Part shown: one piece after another, positions 36,901 through 45,104 of the stretch | How positions within the stretch are numbered: position 1 is the first letter of the stretch | How the letters are laid out: every line of letters starts with the position of its first letter | Source of the DNA: Prorocentrum cordatum | Taxonomy: Eukaryota; Sar; Dinophyceae; Prorocentrales; Prorocentraceae | Direction: 5' to 3' | DNA: 64,000 nucleotides | Assembly (NCBI GenBank): GCA_963575745.1 | Contig: CAUYUJ010000895.1 | Location: 1 to 64,000, forward strand | Translations under genes and position numbers: made by a program | The notes under the pieces: model-generated | Database searches by the model: none | The model's input: the letters and a program-made list of their open reading frames with translations, nothing else | What the model was told of the DNA's origin: nothing

Positions 36901-39900
36901 GCTGGAACACACGAAAGCGGTCAGGTGAGTGTCGAAATCTGCCCAGCCAATCTGACATGCGGAACAAAACGCCTCAGTGTTGGGGATCTTGAAGGCCAGG
37001 GCAAAATATGAATTCACATTGTGGGGAAAAGCAAAATGTGAATTCACATTTTGGGAAAAAGGAAAATGTGAATTCACATTTTGGAAAAAAAGAAAATGTG
37101 AATTCACATTTTGGAATTTTGTGTAGGATTCTCTATGAAAGGGGCCAGAATGTGAATTCACATCTTGGGAAAAAAGGAACATGTGAATTCACATATTGGG
37201 AAAAGGAAAATGTGAATTCACATTTTGGGAGAAAAGTGGGCCCCATTCCAAATCTGTCCTGGGGGTCGAGAAGTCATCGTTTGGGAACATACACGATCAT
37301 CAATCTCACAATCAAGACACACTTGCACTCCACTTCGCTGCCCCACGCGCAATATGCAAGAACCCCCGCACGTATGAACGTTAATGGATGGACGGCGCGT
37401 GTGCCCGCGCGGGCAACGCGCGGGCACGAACGACTGGCCCTCAATGACCGCCAACATTGGATGCCATCGTACCCGTTCACATACATGAACGATACATTGA
37501 GCATACATGGGCAATTCAACCCCCATTGAAGACCTCCTGTTGCAGACCCCCTCTTTCACCCACCAACCTATACAGGCGGATCTTGGGCGAAAAAATGGGA
37601 AGAGTCAGACAAACATTCAAACATCTATAGAGACCAGAAGTGGGGGACAAATCGTCCCCAGACTGTGTTTTGGCCACGCTGGAACGCTCCTCCTATAGAG
37701 GGGCGTGCCCGACTTCAGAAATAGGCGGGGAAGGAAGAGGGGGGGGCCCGCTCAGGCCGTGTTGAGCCGGCGCGAGGGCTCCGAGCCCTCTGCCCCCGCC
37801 GCCCCTCGAGCTGCCCGAGGCGTGGCTCGGCGAGGGTCGGCCTCGGCCTTCGCCGCCGGGACCTATCGGAGGGGGAGGCCGGGCCAGAGCTCGACCCCTG
37901 GACCCGCCACTCGGGCGCCGCCTGGCCAGCACTCCGAGGCGCACCCGGCCGAAGACGAGCCTGCGGCTGCAGGGGCAGCGGAGGCCGCGGCCGGCCCGGA
38001 GAGGCAGGGCCTGCAGAGGCAGGGCGGGGGCGGAGAGCCGGGGCTCCGCAGGCGGGGCGGGCGCCTTTGTTTGCGTCGGCGGCGAGGCGGGGCCACCCGC
38101 ACCAGCGAGAGAGCGAAGCGGGGGCACGGCGAGGTCGATCGGCCGCCGGGCGGACACGCCTGGCGTGACAACCAAGAGTGACGGCCGGACCTCCGGGCCT
38201 CGGCGGCGAGCCCGCGGGGAGGCGAGAGGGCGCGGGCCTTCTCAGAAGGCTCGGAACTTCCCACGGCCTCCCGAGGAGCTCTCCGAGTCTTCCCGAAGGT
38301 GCAGAAAGCTGCTCCGAAGGCGCGAGGGCTTCTGAGAAGCCCCGCCGCCTTCCGAGAATATGAGATATGGATGTGTGGGGCAAGATGCACAATAAGCACA
38401 ATGAGAAGAAGAATGAAGGACGATCTTTCTCTCACGTGCAGACTGCGCTCCACACGCTCTCGTTCCGGAGGGACGGGCCAGGGTTGCAAGGTAAGCGCCC
38501 GCTTTGCTATGGCCATTCCCCAGACCGCCGACGGCGGCCCCTCCGGCTTCTGAGAAGCCCCGCCGCCTTCCGAGAAGGCCGCCTCCTTCTCGCTTCCCCC
38601 CCTCCCTCGCCGCTGAAGGCTTACCTCCGCCCCTTTCCGCCGGCCCCCACCAGCGGAGCCGCGCTCGTTTCGGCTTCTCCGCCGGCCCTCCGCCGACGGC
38701 GAGGAGAGTCCATTCTTCTCTCGATCCCCTCGGGTGCGAGGCGTTTTCTTCCCAGCCATCCTGTGGCGTTGGGCCCCCGCGTCTGCTCCCCCTCCCCCCT
38801 CCCTCCCTTTCCCCCCCTCCCTCCTCCCCGCTCCTCCTCTTCCTCCTCCTCCTCTCCTCCTCCTCCTCCTCCTCCTCCTCCTCTTCCTACTTACTCCTCT
38901 TCTTCCTCCTCCTCCTCCTCCTCCTCCTCCTCCTCCTCCTCCCCCTCCTCATCCTTGCCTCTGCCCTCCGCACGTCCACCTGTTCGGCACACCCCTCGCG
39001 CGCTTCGTGGCCCCAGAGTGAGCTCCACCGACTGCCCCCTCATGTGCGTTGCGTTGTTGTTTGTTTGTTTGTTTGTTCGTTCGTTCGTTCGTTCGTTCGT
39101 TCGTTCGTTCGTTCGTTCGTTTGTTTGTTTGTTTGTTTGTTTGTTGTTTATATATACATTGTTAGAAAACAAGCCAACTCATATTATTGTTTGTGTTTAT
39201 CATTGTTTAGACTCTTGTTGTGTGTTTCCTGTGTTGCTGCTTCTTTTGTTGTGTTTTTTTTTGCTGGGGCGCCCGCCGCCTCGCAGCGGAGCGCGGTGGA
39301 GCCCAGCGTGCTCTCCCTCTCCTTGGCGAGCTCCTCCTTCTTGTCGCGCATCCTGTTGGCGCGCTTGAGCGGGTCCTTCTCTGACTCGAGGACCTCCAGC
39401 ATGGTCGGGCTCACGTCCTCGCAGGAGCGGGTGATCCACACCTCGGGCGGACGAAAGGGGAGAGGGACGAGGGGGGGGAGAACGGGGACCGTAGGGAAGA
39501 CGAGGACAAGGAGGGTAAGTAGGGGACGGCGAATGATGATGCGTGAGGATGGAGAGGATCGTGATGGCGACGACGGTGATGACGAGCAGGATGAGGATGA
39601 GGATGAGGGCAATGATGAGAAGGGGCACGAAAAGAACACAGCAAGAATCGGACACGTTTACGGAGGAATATCACAAGCAGGAAGAGGAGAGGCACCAAGA
39701 AAAAGAGGAGGATGGATGGTGAATGAAGAAGTATGAGGTGGAAAGGGGATGGTGATGATGCGGATGATGAGGGCGACGACCTGGATACTGACACCGCCTA
39801 TGACAAATTATGATCACGCCTATCCTGAACTATCATCTTCGTGTGTCTTGGAAACGCCCTGGACGTTTCTTTACAATTTCCAGCTTTTGTGTATTGTGCG

Positions 39901-40997
39901 CCAACAGCGGGCGCCTGGAAACAATTAAAAAACAAACCCTGGAAACTATCCCAACACGGTTCCGCGCGATCAAGTGGAAACTATCTTACAACGAGTCGGC
40001 GCAAACAAGACACGGTAAGGAAACGGCCCCCTGGAAACAAAACACGAGTGGGTGGACAAGCGACACGAAACGAGAATGCCGATGATGAATACGGGGCGGG
40101 CGGCGCAGCGGGTATCAGCACCAGCGAGCAGTAGCAGCAGGCAGTAGCAACAGGCAGTAGCAGCACCAGACAGCATGGGAGGAAGGTAACGGCTGCAGCG
40201 GGCAGGAGGTGCAACAGAGAAGCTGTTGGGTGAGTGTCGAGCTCTTACCGTGCGTTATTTGTCAGTCGCTATCCGACCCACCAGAATGGGAGTTTGGAAA
40301 CGAGTTGAAACCGTATCGGAAACGTATGTGTTGCAAACGGTCTCAACTAGGCAACTTCGACCCTTGGCCCAGGGGAAGCGGAAACATCGAGGATGTCGCC
40401 GCCGCCGCTGAAGCCGCCATTACGACGCCGCCGCCGCCGTTATAATACCGACGATGTCTTCGGCTCTGACGCGCACGGGATCGGACAGCGATTGACAAGC
40501 AGCGCACGATAAGAGCTCAGAGAAGCCTTTTGGAGAGAGCGTGTCGAACTCTTATCGTGCGTTGCCTGTCATTACCGGATACAACACAGCACGTTGCAAG
40601 CCAGAACTGGAAACGATGAACAAAAACAAGTTGGAAACCAAAAAAAACGATCTCTTGGACTCACGTTGGAAACGATCAAAAAGCGCATCGCCGCGGATAC
40701 CTGAGAACGACAAACAACCAGGAGCCAGAAGCTCTTGGAAAACGTGTTTTTGAATGAAAGCCGAAAACTACTATTTAAAAACGCCCAGGGCCTTTCCAAG
40801 ACACGCTAAGACTATAGTATTGACTACTCCTATGATGGTGATGCCGTTGATTATGAGGATTCTTAGTGTGATGCGTACGACGATTATGACGATGATGGTG
40901 ATGATGCTGATCCACCGGTCTCAAAAGCGCGCGTCAGAGACAGCGCTGTTTCGAGGCGAGGTGAGGATGGTTCGGACGACGATGATGATGCTGCTGC

Positions 40998-41035
<38 letters not shown>

Positions 41036-44000
41036 GTGGTGATGACGAAGATGATGATGCTGCTGCTGATGAAGAGGAAATCCCAAAAGATACCAAAAGG
41101 TCTCTGGAGGTCTCTGGAGGGCTCTGGAAGCCTCCAGAAGCCTCCAGAGGGCTTCGCAGCGTCACGAAAGTCCAAAAACCTCAGTTCTCCTCCTGGTCCT
41201 CCTGAGGATGGGGACAGAGAAGGACGAGGAGGAGGGGGAGGAGGAGGAGGAGGAGGAGTAGGATCACTGTAAACCCGAGACGCATCAACGATGTTGCAAT
41301 CCACACTCCCTCCACATTCCCTCCTCACGAACCCCCCACAATAATAATGTATGCTCATTGCGAGAACTGGCCCGTTAGAAAACAACCGTCTGAGAATTTC
41401 CAATTGTGCACAAACGCCGTTCCCGGGACTGCAACGCCGCGGGTCAAGGTGACTTTTGCGCCCTGACAATCCTCAGCCGCGCAAACACACCGTGCCTGGG
41501 ACTTCAATGCCGCGAATCAGCATGACTTCCGCGTCGCGTCAACCCTAAATCGTGCCAGAACGCCATGTCTAAGACTTCGACCAAACGGAATCTTTGAAAC
41601 GGTTGAAAACTTGTGACGCGAATGTGCGCGGTGCTGAAACAAGAACAACACTTAACACAACAAAAACCTTCCGCCCTCCATCCGTGAGGCTGTTGCAAGC
41701 GTTCAAGACGAAGGCGCGCGGGGCTCAAACGAGAACCACATTATGAAGAAGATCCGCCCTCCATCCGCGAAACTGTTGTGTGAACCTTCAAGGTCAGTAT
41801 GGCGGGGATCAGGCGAGAGTCACATTTTGAAAAGGACCCACCCTCCATTCGTGAAGCTGCTATGGATCTTCATTGCGAATCTGCGTGGCGCGCAAGCGGG
41901 AGCCACCTTTGATCCGTGAAAGTGTTGTAATCTTTGGAACATATGAAGCGAACATGCGCGGCGCTAAGGCGAGATAAAGCGAGAATCGCATTTTGAAAGG
42001 GACCCGCCCTCTATCCGTGAAGTGGTTGCAAGCTTTTAAGCTTCAAGATCATAAGCGGCGGCGACATCTCAGGCGAAACGCCCTGCCTGCCTTACCGAAA
42101 CGTCTGGAGGTGCGGCAGGGAGGAGTTGTGATAACGAAGGGGATGGGAGCACGAGGAGGAGGAGAAGGAGGAGGAGGAGGAAAAGGAGGTGGAGCAGGAG
42201 GAGGAGGAACATGATGAGGATGAGGAGGAGGTGGAGGAACAGGAGGAGGAGGAGGAGGAGGAGGAGGAGGAGGAGGAGGAGGAGGAGGAGGAGGAGGAGG
42301 AGGAGGAGGAGGAGGAGGAGGAGGAGGAGGAGGAGGAGGAGGAGGAGGAGGAGGACGAGGAGAAGGAGGGGACGAACGGGTGGGGGGAAGGGCAATGTCA
42401 AGCAGAGGGGGGGGGGACAAATTTGTCTGGCGGGGCGGGGCGGCCGGGCCCTCCGAGCACCTCGTAGTCTGGGCCCGCGAGCTCCTCCTCTCGCGACCGC
42501 GCCACGAAACCGTTGGTCACGTGGTCGTGCTCGGCCGTGCTGGCCTGTCTCCCCCGCCTCCATCCTCCCCGCCTCCATTCCCCCCCCTCCTCCTCCTCCT
42601 CCTCTCCTCCTCCTCCTCCTCCTCCTCCTCCTCCTCCTCCTCCTCCTCCCCCTCCTCCTACTCCTTCTCTCCCTGCACTTTTCTCCCTCACTCCTTCTCG
42701 TCCGCCTCCTTCTGCTCCTGCTCCTGCTCCTGCTCTTGCTCTTGCTCCTGCTCCTGCTGCTGCTCCTCCTCCTCCTCCTCCCGCCCGCCCGCCGTGACCT
42801 CTTCACCCCTGGCGCTCTCCCTCCACCCGGTCTCGGGGGGCAGCCCCGTGGCTCCGGGGCCCTCGACGACGAGCGCCGGGGCTGGGGCAGGGGTCTCCCG
42901 CGCCGGCCTGCCGCACGGCGTCCAGGGCCACGTGGTGGTTCGTGACGATCAGGCCCTCGGCCGAGATGAAGGAGCCCGTGCCGCCCCGCCCCGAGGGCCC
43001 CACGGACACAAGCGTGTCCGACAGGGCCCGGCCGCTGGCTCCCGCGCCCGTGCCGTCAATGTCCTCGGGGAGCGAGCAGTGGCACAAGCCTAGAAAGTGA
43101 AGGGGCCCCAGGGCACACAAATAAAGACACACACGCATAGAAATATGCCCCTATACTTTCCCATATTTTGTTCGGGTTTTCTGTCTTCCCCCCCACTTCC
43201 CATATGTTCCTATATTTTCTGGGGGATCGACGATTCAGTGTGTCTGTGTGTTTTTTCCCTCCTGAGAGCGTCCAGGGTTCGCCAGGGTTCGGTCGGGCAT
43301 GCCCCCCTACAGGCGGATTTCGGAGGAAAAATGAAACATAGTCAAGACATATCCACAAAAAGAATCAAACATAGTCAAGAAATCGCCCCCAGACTATTTT
43401 GTTTTACTATTTTCGAATATTCCTACTGTAGAAGGACAGGCCCGACTTAACGCTAGGGACTGGCTTCCTTTCAAAACAGCCGAAACCTTCCCGAAATCCT
43501 CCGAAAACCCTCCAGAAAGGGTTCCAACAGGGTTCTGAAGGGGTTGTCGTCGTTTTGGGGGGGAACCAATCCCTAGCGAACGCTGGACTGAACATAAACA
43601 TAAAAACTCGGAGGTCCGGGCGGATTTCTCGGATCCGCGCCAGACCCCCTGGCGGCGCCGCCCCTGGCGCGCTCCGCGCGCCAGGGGTGGGGGTGGGGTC
43701 CAGCACCGGTGCGAGAACTCCGCGCGGACTTCCGAGTTTTTATGAGTTTTTATGTTTATGCCACTTTTTGTTTCCCTATTATCCTCCCAGGCACTTAGTT
43801 TTTGTTCCACTTCGCGTTTGCTTGTATCCCTCGAGACCCGTTTCCTTCCTGCCAAGGCTCGTGTCGGGGTCCGTCGGGCCCCCGAGGCTATATGCTCGTG
43901 TCACTCTTCGCTCCCCTGCATGTCCTCGGCGGGCACCCGCAGGCCCATCTCCTGCAGCAGGGGCTCCAGCGCCTTCGCCTCCGTGATCGGCCAGGTCCTG

Positions 44001-44059
44001 GGGCCGCAGGCCGCGGCGAGGGCAGGGACGACGACAAAAGGAGCCGGGCCCGAGGCGAG
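24413..44059 (-). CDS. S46 family dipeptidyl-peptidase (DPP7/DPP11-like serine exopeptidase), 13 exons
   Basis: S46 enzymes are secreted or periplasmic chymotrypsin-fold peptidases that remove dipeptides from peptide N-termini. Joining 13 minus-strand exons gives about 703 codons, close to the usual S46 length of roughly 700-720. Family landmarks occur in order: a WPITEA-type mature N-terminus, [15 protein letters not shown] (His), [15 protein letters not shown] (Asp), [42 protein letters not shown] and [10 protein letters not shown] (Ser). The residue 18 after the catalytic Ser is Arg (INFDR), as in DPP11, which prefers Asp/Glu at P1; DPP7 has Gly there. Introns run from 172 to about 4,023 bp. 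Donors read as 4 GT, 5 GC and 2 GA, with one junction unresolved. A 5' exon carrying the start Met and most of a signal peptide was not found. The family is mainly bacterial, so old lateral transfer is likely but is inference. Family assignment is very secure; junctions are inferred. Confidence 0.93.
25155..25330. repeat. GAG microsatellite, in S46 intron 12
   Basis: GAG tract with AGA interruptions. Confidence 0.94.
26398..26557. mobile_element. Family-A MITE copy 5, in S46 intron 12
   Basis: Both ends are present (AAGTCGGGCGTGACCCCGTA; CCTGTAGAGGGACAGGCCCG). Flanked by CCTCGGCC (26390-26397) and CCTCAGCC (26558-26565), a probable duplication with one mismatch. Confidence 0.8.
26771..26992 (-). 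CDS. S46 peptidase exon 12
   Basis: Seventy-four codons: [20 protein letters not shown] and on through [16 protein letters not shown], the S46 'DPF..LA.AL......' region. Acceptor CCGCAG; donor ACGAAG before GCGCCG (GC). CGAAGGCG is shared with the start of exon 13. Confidence 0.87.
27165..27347 (-). CDS. S46 peptidase exon 11
   Basis: Sixty-one codons with [20 protein letters not shown] then [13 protein letters not shown] and [11 protein letters not shown], the S46 'LL..A..L.....E..KP..ERE..Y.ER' helical block. Acceptor CAAGAG (or a nearby site); donor ATCGAG before GTGCCG (GT). Only 172 bp separate it from the next exon. Confidence 0.88.
27709..28150. repeat. CTC microsatellite, ~440 bp, in S46 intron 10
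   Basis: Nearly pure CTC. Confidence 0.96.
28650..28830. repeat. Dispersed copy of the 8.4-8.86 kb repeat
   Basis: Shares GAGACCCTCCGCCGGCC, ACTCGAGGGT and GGTGCCCTCCCCGAAC-like blocks in the same order as 8.56-8.85 kb. Confidence 0.65.
28861..28932 (-). CDS. S46 peptidase exon 10
   Basis: Twenty-four codons: [20 protein letters not shown] then AALE, matching the S46 'A..EL..LYAEL' helix and continuing exon 9 in phase (PAAE|AALREL). The 3' border is uncertain. If the exon ends GAG, the intron would begin ACCCGC, an unusual donor; a slightly different end is possible. Confidence 0.78.
28935..30990. repeat. CTC/CTG then CTA triplet expansion, ~2 kb, in S46 intron 9
   Basis: CTC/CTG to about 29310, then a degenerate ACT/CTA field to about 30970 with GAC, CCA and TGC variants. 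No gene. Confidence 0.96.
31050..31440. repeat. CTC then GAG tracts, in S46 intron 9
   Basis: Short CTC run at 31050-31095 and GAG run at 31265-31440. Confidence 0.9.
32110..32270. mobile_element. Family-E long hairpin element copy 2, in S46 intron 9
   Basis: Arms AGGGGGCCACATGCGAACCC and its complement are nearly perfect over ~75 bp, with centre GGGAGCTCCC; similar GGCG-G-GGTG sequence lies on both sides. Confidence 0.85.
32497..32662. repeat. Family-D dispersed repeat, in S46 intron 9
   Basis: Blocks TTTTCGGCCTTCGGGGGCCC, ACGATTCAGGATGAAGAACC and ACAAATCACGACGTCAGGGG. Confidence 0.72.
32956..33037 (-). CDS. S46 peptidase exon 9
   Basis: Twenty-seven codons: [20 protein letters not shown] then AAAPAAE, the S46 '..L..RKRAEEAAL..W' helix. 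Acceptor GAAAGAG completes an Arg codon with exon 8. The donor is GCCGAG before GCCTCG (GC). Confidence 0.87.
33378..33562. mobile_element. Family-C foldback element copy 1, in S46 intron 8
   Basis: Nearly the whole element is a hairpin: GGATTTCTCGGATC..GCGCTGGACCCCCC against its complement, with AT-rich tips (AACGAAGGATGACA; TGTCATTCTTCGT). Confidence 0.82.
33609..33646 (-). CDS. S46 peptidase exon 8 (38-nt micro-exon)
   Basis: A 38-nt exon encoding [12 protein letters not shown] plus two bases of Arg. It continues STKK of exon 7 exactly as in S46 proteins (STKK.L.N..KRS.G). Acceptor GAGACAG; donor AAGAG before GTCGGC. It was recognisable only because the family pattern predicts these residues. 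Confidence 0.85.
33740..33922. repeat. Family-D dispersed repeat, in S46 intron 7
   Basis: Blocks GGGACCGTCAAAAACGACTC and GTCGACGTCATGAACAAATC; the end repeats GACGTCAT in inverted form. Confidence 0.75.
34001..34193. mobile_element. Family-B MITE copy a, in S46 intron 7
   Basis: Ends CGGGAGCGGCCAAAAGGGG and CTTTGCCGCCCCCGA are inverted. CTGTGC occurs just outside each end. The interior holds the palindrome ATCATGGC..GCCATGATAT. Confidence 0.85.
34707..34790 (-). CDS. S46 peptidase exon 7
   Basis: Twenty-eight codons: [20 protein letters not shown] then LKLLSTKK, the S46 helical-domain segment '.DLL..HA..DP.VALKL.STKK'. It starts after AAATCGAG and ends ACGAAAAAG before GTCCGG, a GT donor in phase 0. 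Confidence 0.9.
35169..35272 (-). CDS. S46 peptidase exon 6 (GFPGHTMRY)
   Basis: Reads (G)[18 protein letters not shown], then VAVPELIE; it is the GYPGxTxRY block that follows the Asp motif in S46. It starts after AGTCAG and ends ATCGAG before GATTAT, a GA donor. The acceptor lies 13 bp from the edge of a family-A MITE (35285-35425). Confidence 0.92.
35285..35425. mobile_element. Family-A MITE copy 6, beside S46 exon 6
   Basis: Ends AGGTCGGGCACGTCCCCCTA and TCCTGTAGAAGAACATGCCC..GACTT. It lies 13 bp upstream of the exon 6 acceptor on the coding strand. Confidence 0.82.
35555..35870. repeat. CTC microsatellite, in S46 intron 5
   Basis: CTC with CCC interruptions, ~315 bp. Confidence 0.95.
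36094..36358 (-). CDS. S46 peptidase exon 5 (catalytic Asp motif)
   Basis: Begins [18 protein letters not shown], then [20 protein letters not shown] and [18 protein letters not shown], the most diagnostic block of S46; the catalytic Asp lies in GGDTDN (about 36239-36255). It ends in SPG at CCAG before GCGAC. The GC donor splits a Gly codon completed by the next exon. Confidence 0.95.
36660..36690. mobile_element. Family-A MITE end fragment (copy 7)
   Basis: Only the left end (AGGTCGAGCATGTCCCCCTA) remains, in S46 intron 4. Confidence 0.45.
37006..37230. repeat. Array of seven GTGAATTCAC palindromes, ~30-bp period, in S46 intron 4
   Basis: GAATTC sites at 37010, 37040, 37070, 37100, 37154, 37185 and 37214. 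Most units are AATGTGAATTCACATT (a perfect 16-bp palindrome) plus TTGGGAAAAAGGAA-type filler. One 54-bp gap breaks the period. Confidence 0.92.
37566..37715. mobile_element. Family-A MITE copy 8, in S46 intron 4
   Basis: Begins at TACAGGCGGATCTTGGGCGA with the outer left end lost; the right end TCCTATAGAGGGGCGTGCCC..GACTT is complete. Confidence 0.72.
38830..39145. repeat. CTC tract and TTTG/TTCG tetramer tract, in S46 intron 4
   Basis: CTC to 38948; (TTTG)n then (TTCG)n then (TTTG)n at 39057-39145. Confidence 0.93.
39280..39441 (-). CDS. S46 peptidase exon 4
   Basis: Fifty-four codons beginning [18 protein letters not shown] and ending STALRCE, the S46 'EL.VTRS.EDVT..V' segment followed by a charged helix. 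It joins exon 3 as PDYE|VWITRS. It ends TGCGAG before GCGGCG, a GC donor. The exon is an island between a TTCG/TTTG repeat and unrelated purine-rich sequence. Confidence 0.9.
39840..40750. repeat. TGGAAAC-rich irregular repeat, in S46 intron 3
   Basis: About a dozen TGGAAAC motifs, plus a direct repeat GTGTCGAGCTCTTACCGTGC / GTGTCGAACTCTTATCGTGC around 40235 and 40542. Confidence 0.6.
41620..42055. repeat. ~90-bp tandem repeat, in S46 intron 3
   Basis: Four to five copies of CCGCCCTCCATCCGTGAAGC..TGTTGCAAGC..TGCGCGGCGC..CACATTTTGAAA. Confidence 0.8.
42150..42370. repeat. GAG microsatellite, in S46 intron 3
   Basis: Ends 90 bp before exon 3. Confidence 0.95.
42461..42544 (-). CDS. S46 peptidase exon 3
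   Basis: Twenty-eight codons reading [20 protein letters not shown] and on to DYE. This is the S46 segment after the His motif (…LST.EHDY...GF.A..R.EE). Borders: GACAG upstream and TACGAG before GTGCTC, a canonical GT donor. Confidence 0.9.
42585..42790. repeat. CTC/CTG microsatellite, in S46 intron 2
   Basis: Most of the 363-bp intron 2 is this tract. Confidence 0.95.
42908..43063 (-). CDS. S46 peptidase exon 2 (catalytic His motif)
   Basis: Fifty-two codons. Carries [18 protein letters not shown], the oxyanion and catalytic-His segment of S46. It starts after CCCGAG and ends CGGCAG before GCCGGC, a GC donor. An alternative acceptor (TTTCTAG, exon from about 43091) lies just upstream, but the shorter exon fits both the family and the 10-bp direct repeat CCGAGGACAT shared with the end of exon 1. 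Confidence 0.88.
43093..43270. repeat. Family-G repeat copy 2, in S46 intron 1
   Basis: Second copy of 2993-3165. Its edge carries a good acceptor-like TTTCTAG on the minus strand close to S46 exon 2. Confidence 0.78.
43291..43449. mobile_element. Family-A MITE copy 9, in S46 intron 1
   Basis: Ends GGTCGGGCATGCCCCCCTAC and CTGTAGAAGGACAGGCCCGA are well kept; the core has AGTCAAGACAT and CCCCAGACTATTTTG. Confidence 0.85.
43590..43785. mobile_element. Family-C foldback element copy 2, in S46 intron 1
   Basis: Arms ACATAAAAACTCGGAGGTCC and its complement around a CCTGGCGCGCTCCGCGCGCC core. Confidence 0.82.
43925..44059 (-). CDS. S46 peptidase exon 1 (first recognised; mature N-terminus)
   Basis: Encodes a hydrophobic stretch ([13 protein letters not shown]) that could be the end of a signal peptide, then [19 protein letters not shown] and RVPAE, matching the S46 start pattern (WPxxE..L.L...GL.....DI). 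It ends GAG before GACATG, a GA donor. The 5' border at 44059 is only a guess: the frame stays open into the MITE that begins at 44067. The true start codon must lie upstream. Confidence 0.72.
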
Positions 44060-44066
44060 CTTTTTC

Positions 44067-44232
44067 AGTCGGGCGTGTCCCCCCCTACAGGGGGATTTTT
44101 GGACGACAAGTAAAAAATAGTCAAACAGTACCCATTTTTTATGATCAAAAAATATTTAACCTCAAAAAATAGCCCCCAGATTATGTATGGACTCTTTTTG
44201 AGCATTCTTCCTGTAGAGGGACAGGCCCGACT
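44067..44232. mobile_element. Family-A MITE copy 10, beside S46 exon 1
   Basis: Ends AGTCGGGCGTGTCCCCCCCT and CTGTAGAGGGACAGGCCCGA. On the coding strand it stops about 8 bp before the first recognised S46 exon. Confidence 0.85.
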
Positions 44233-44299
44233 CAAAACGCGCTGCGACTCTCTGGGAGCCGGCGGGTCCGGCTCGTGGGCCGGGGGCCGCCGCCGCGCC

Positions 44300-44860
44300 G
44301 GGGGCGCTCCAGGACGCCCTGCGAGCGTTTTGGGGCGCCCCAGGGGGCGATCTGTCTCCAGCCTGCAGCATAGGGGCCCGTCCACGAGGAAGCTCCCGCG
44401 AGGAGCTCAACCCCGAGGAACCTCCCGCGAGGAACCTCCCACGACGCTCTGCGAGCGTTTTGGGACGCCCTGGGGCGATCTATCTTCAGCCTACAGCAGG
44501 GGGCCCGTGCACGAGGAGCCTCCCACCAGAAGCCCAACCCCGAGACCCCAGGGCGTCCCTCGACTTTTGGTTGTGGGGCGATCTGTCTCCAGCCTGCAGC
44601 ACAATCAAAAACCCTAACAAGGACGCGCGGTAAGGACGCGAGACCCTCGGAAGCCGAAGTATTGGCATTTTTGGGGCGGCGGGCGACGAAAACCCCAAGG
44701 ATGCAAGAGCAAGGAAGAGCAAGGACGCAAGGGTACCCTGAGCAAGGTCGCGCGTCCTTGTTAGGGTTTTTGACTGCAGGGGGCCGTCCACGAAGAACCT
44801 CCCACAAGAAGCCCAACCCCGAGACCCCAGGGCGTCCCTCGACTTTTGCTGTGTGGGAGC
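44300..44860. repeat. ~110-bp repeat units and a foldback
   Basis: Units share GCGATCTGTCTCCAGCCTGC, CCCGTCCACGAGGA and CCGAGACCCCAGGGCGTCCC. CAAAAACCCTAACAAGGACG at about 44607 is inverted near 44750-44771. Confidence 0.75.
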
Positions 44861-45104
44861 GGTACGCTCTCTGTCGCAGAGAGCAGTCGAGCCCCAGGGC
44901 ACCCTGGAGGCAAGCGGGGAGGCCTCCACTGCCTCTTTAGCAATGTAAGCCTGCCCGGCAGACTCGTGGCGCCATCCCCGCCCCCCGCGCCGCGCGGCAT
45001 CGCTTCCGGACGCTCCCCGGGGCCCAGAGGGGGCCTCGGACGGCGGAGCGGAAGGAAGCGCTGGCACGGAATGTAATCACGGCTTCGGAGGTCGGGGAGG
45101 GGGG

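Noticed and set aside
37006-37230. CRISPR-like array
   Set aside because: Regular palindromic repeats, but spacers are only ~14 bp, similar to each other and A-rich; there are no cas genes and the setting is a eukaryotic intron.
43064-43091. Longer version of S46 exon 2 starting after TTTCTAG
   Set aside because: It would add residues (LCHCSLPE) not expected in the family, and the shorter border matches the direct repeat shared with exon 1. Not fully excluded.
44600-44775. Telomere-like CCCTAAC / GTTAGGG words
   Set aside because: Only one copy on each side of a foldback; no tandem telomere repeat.
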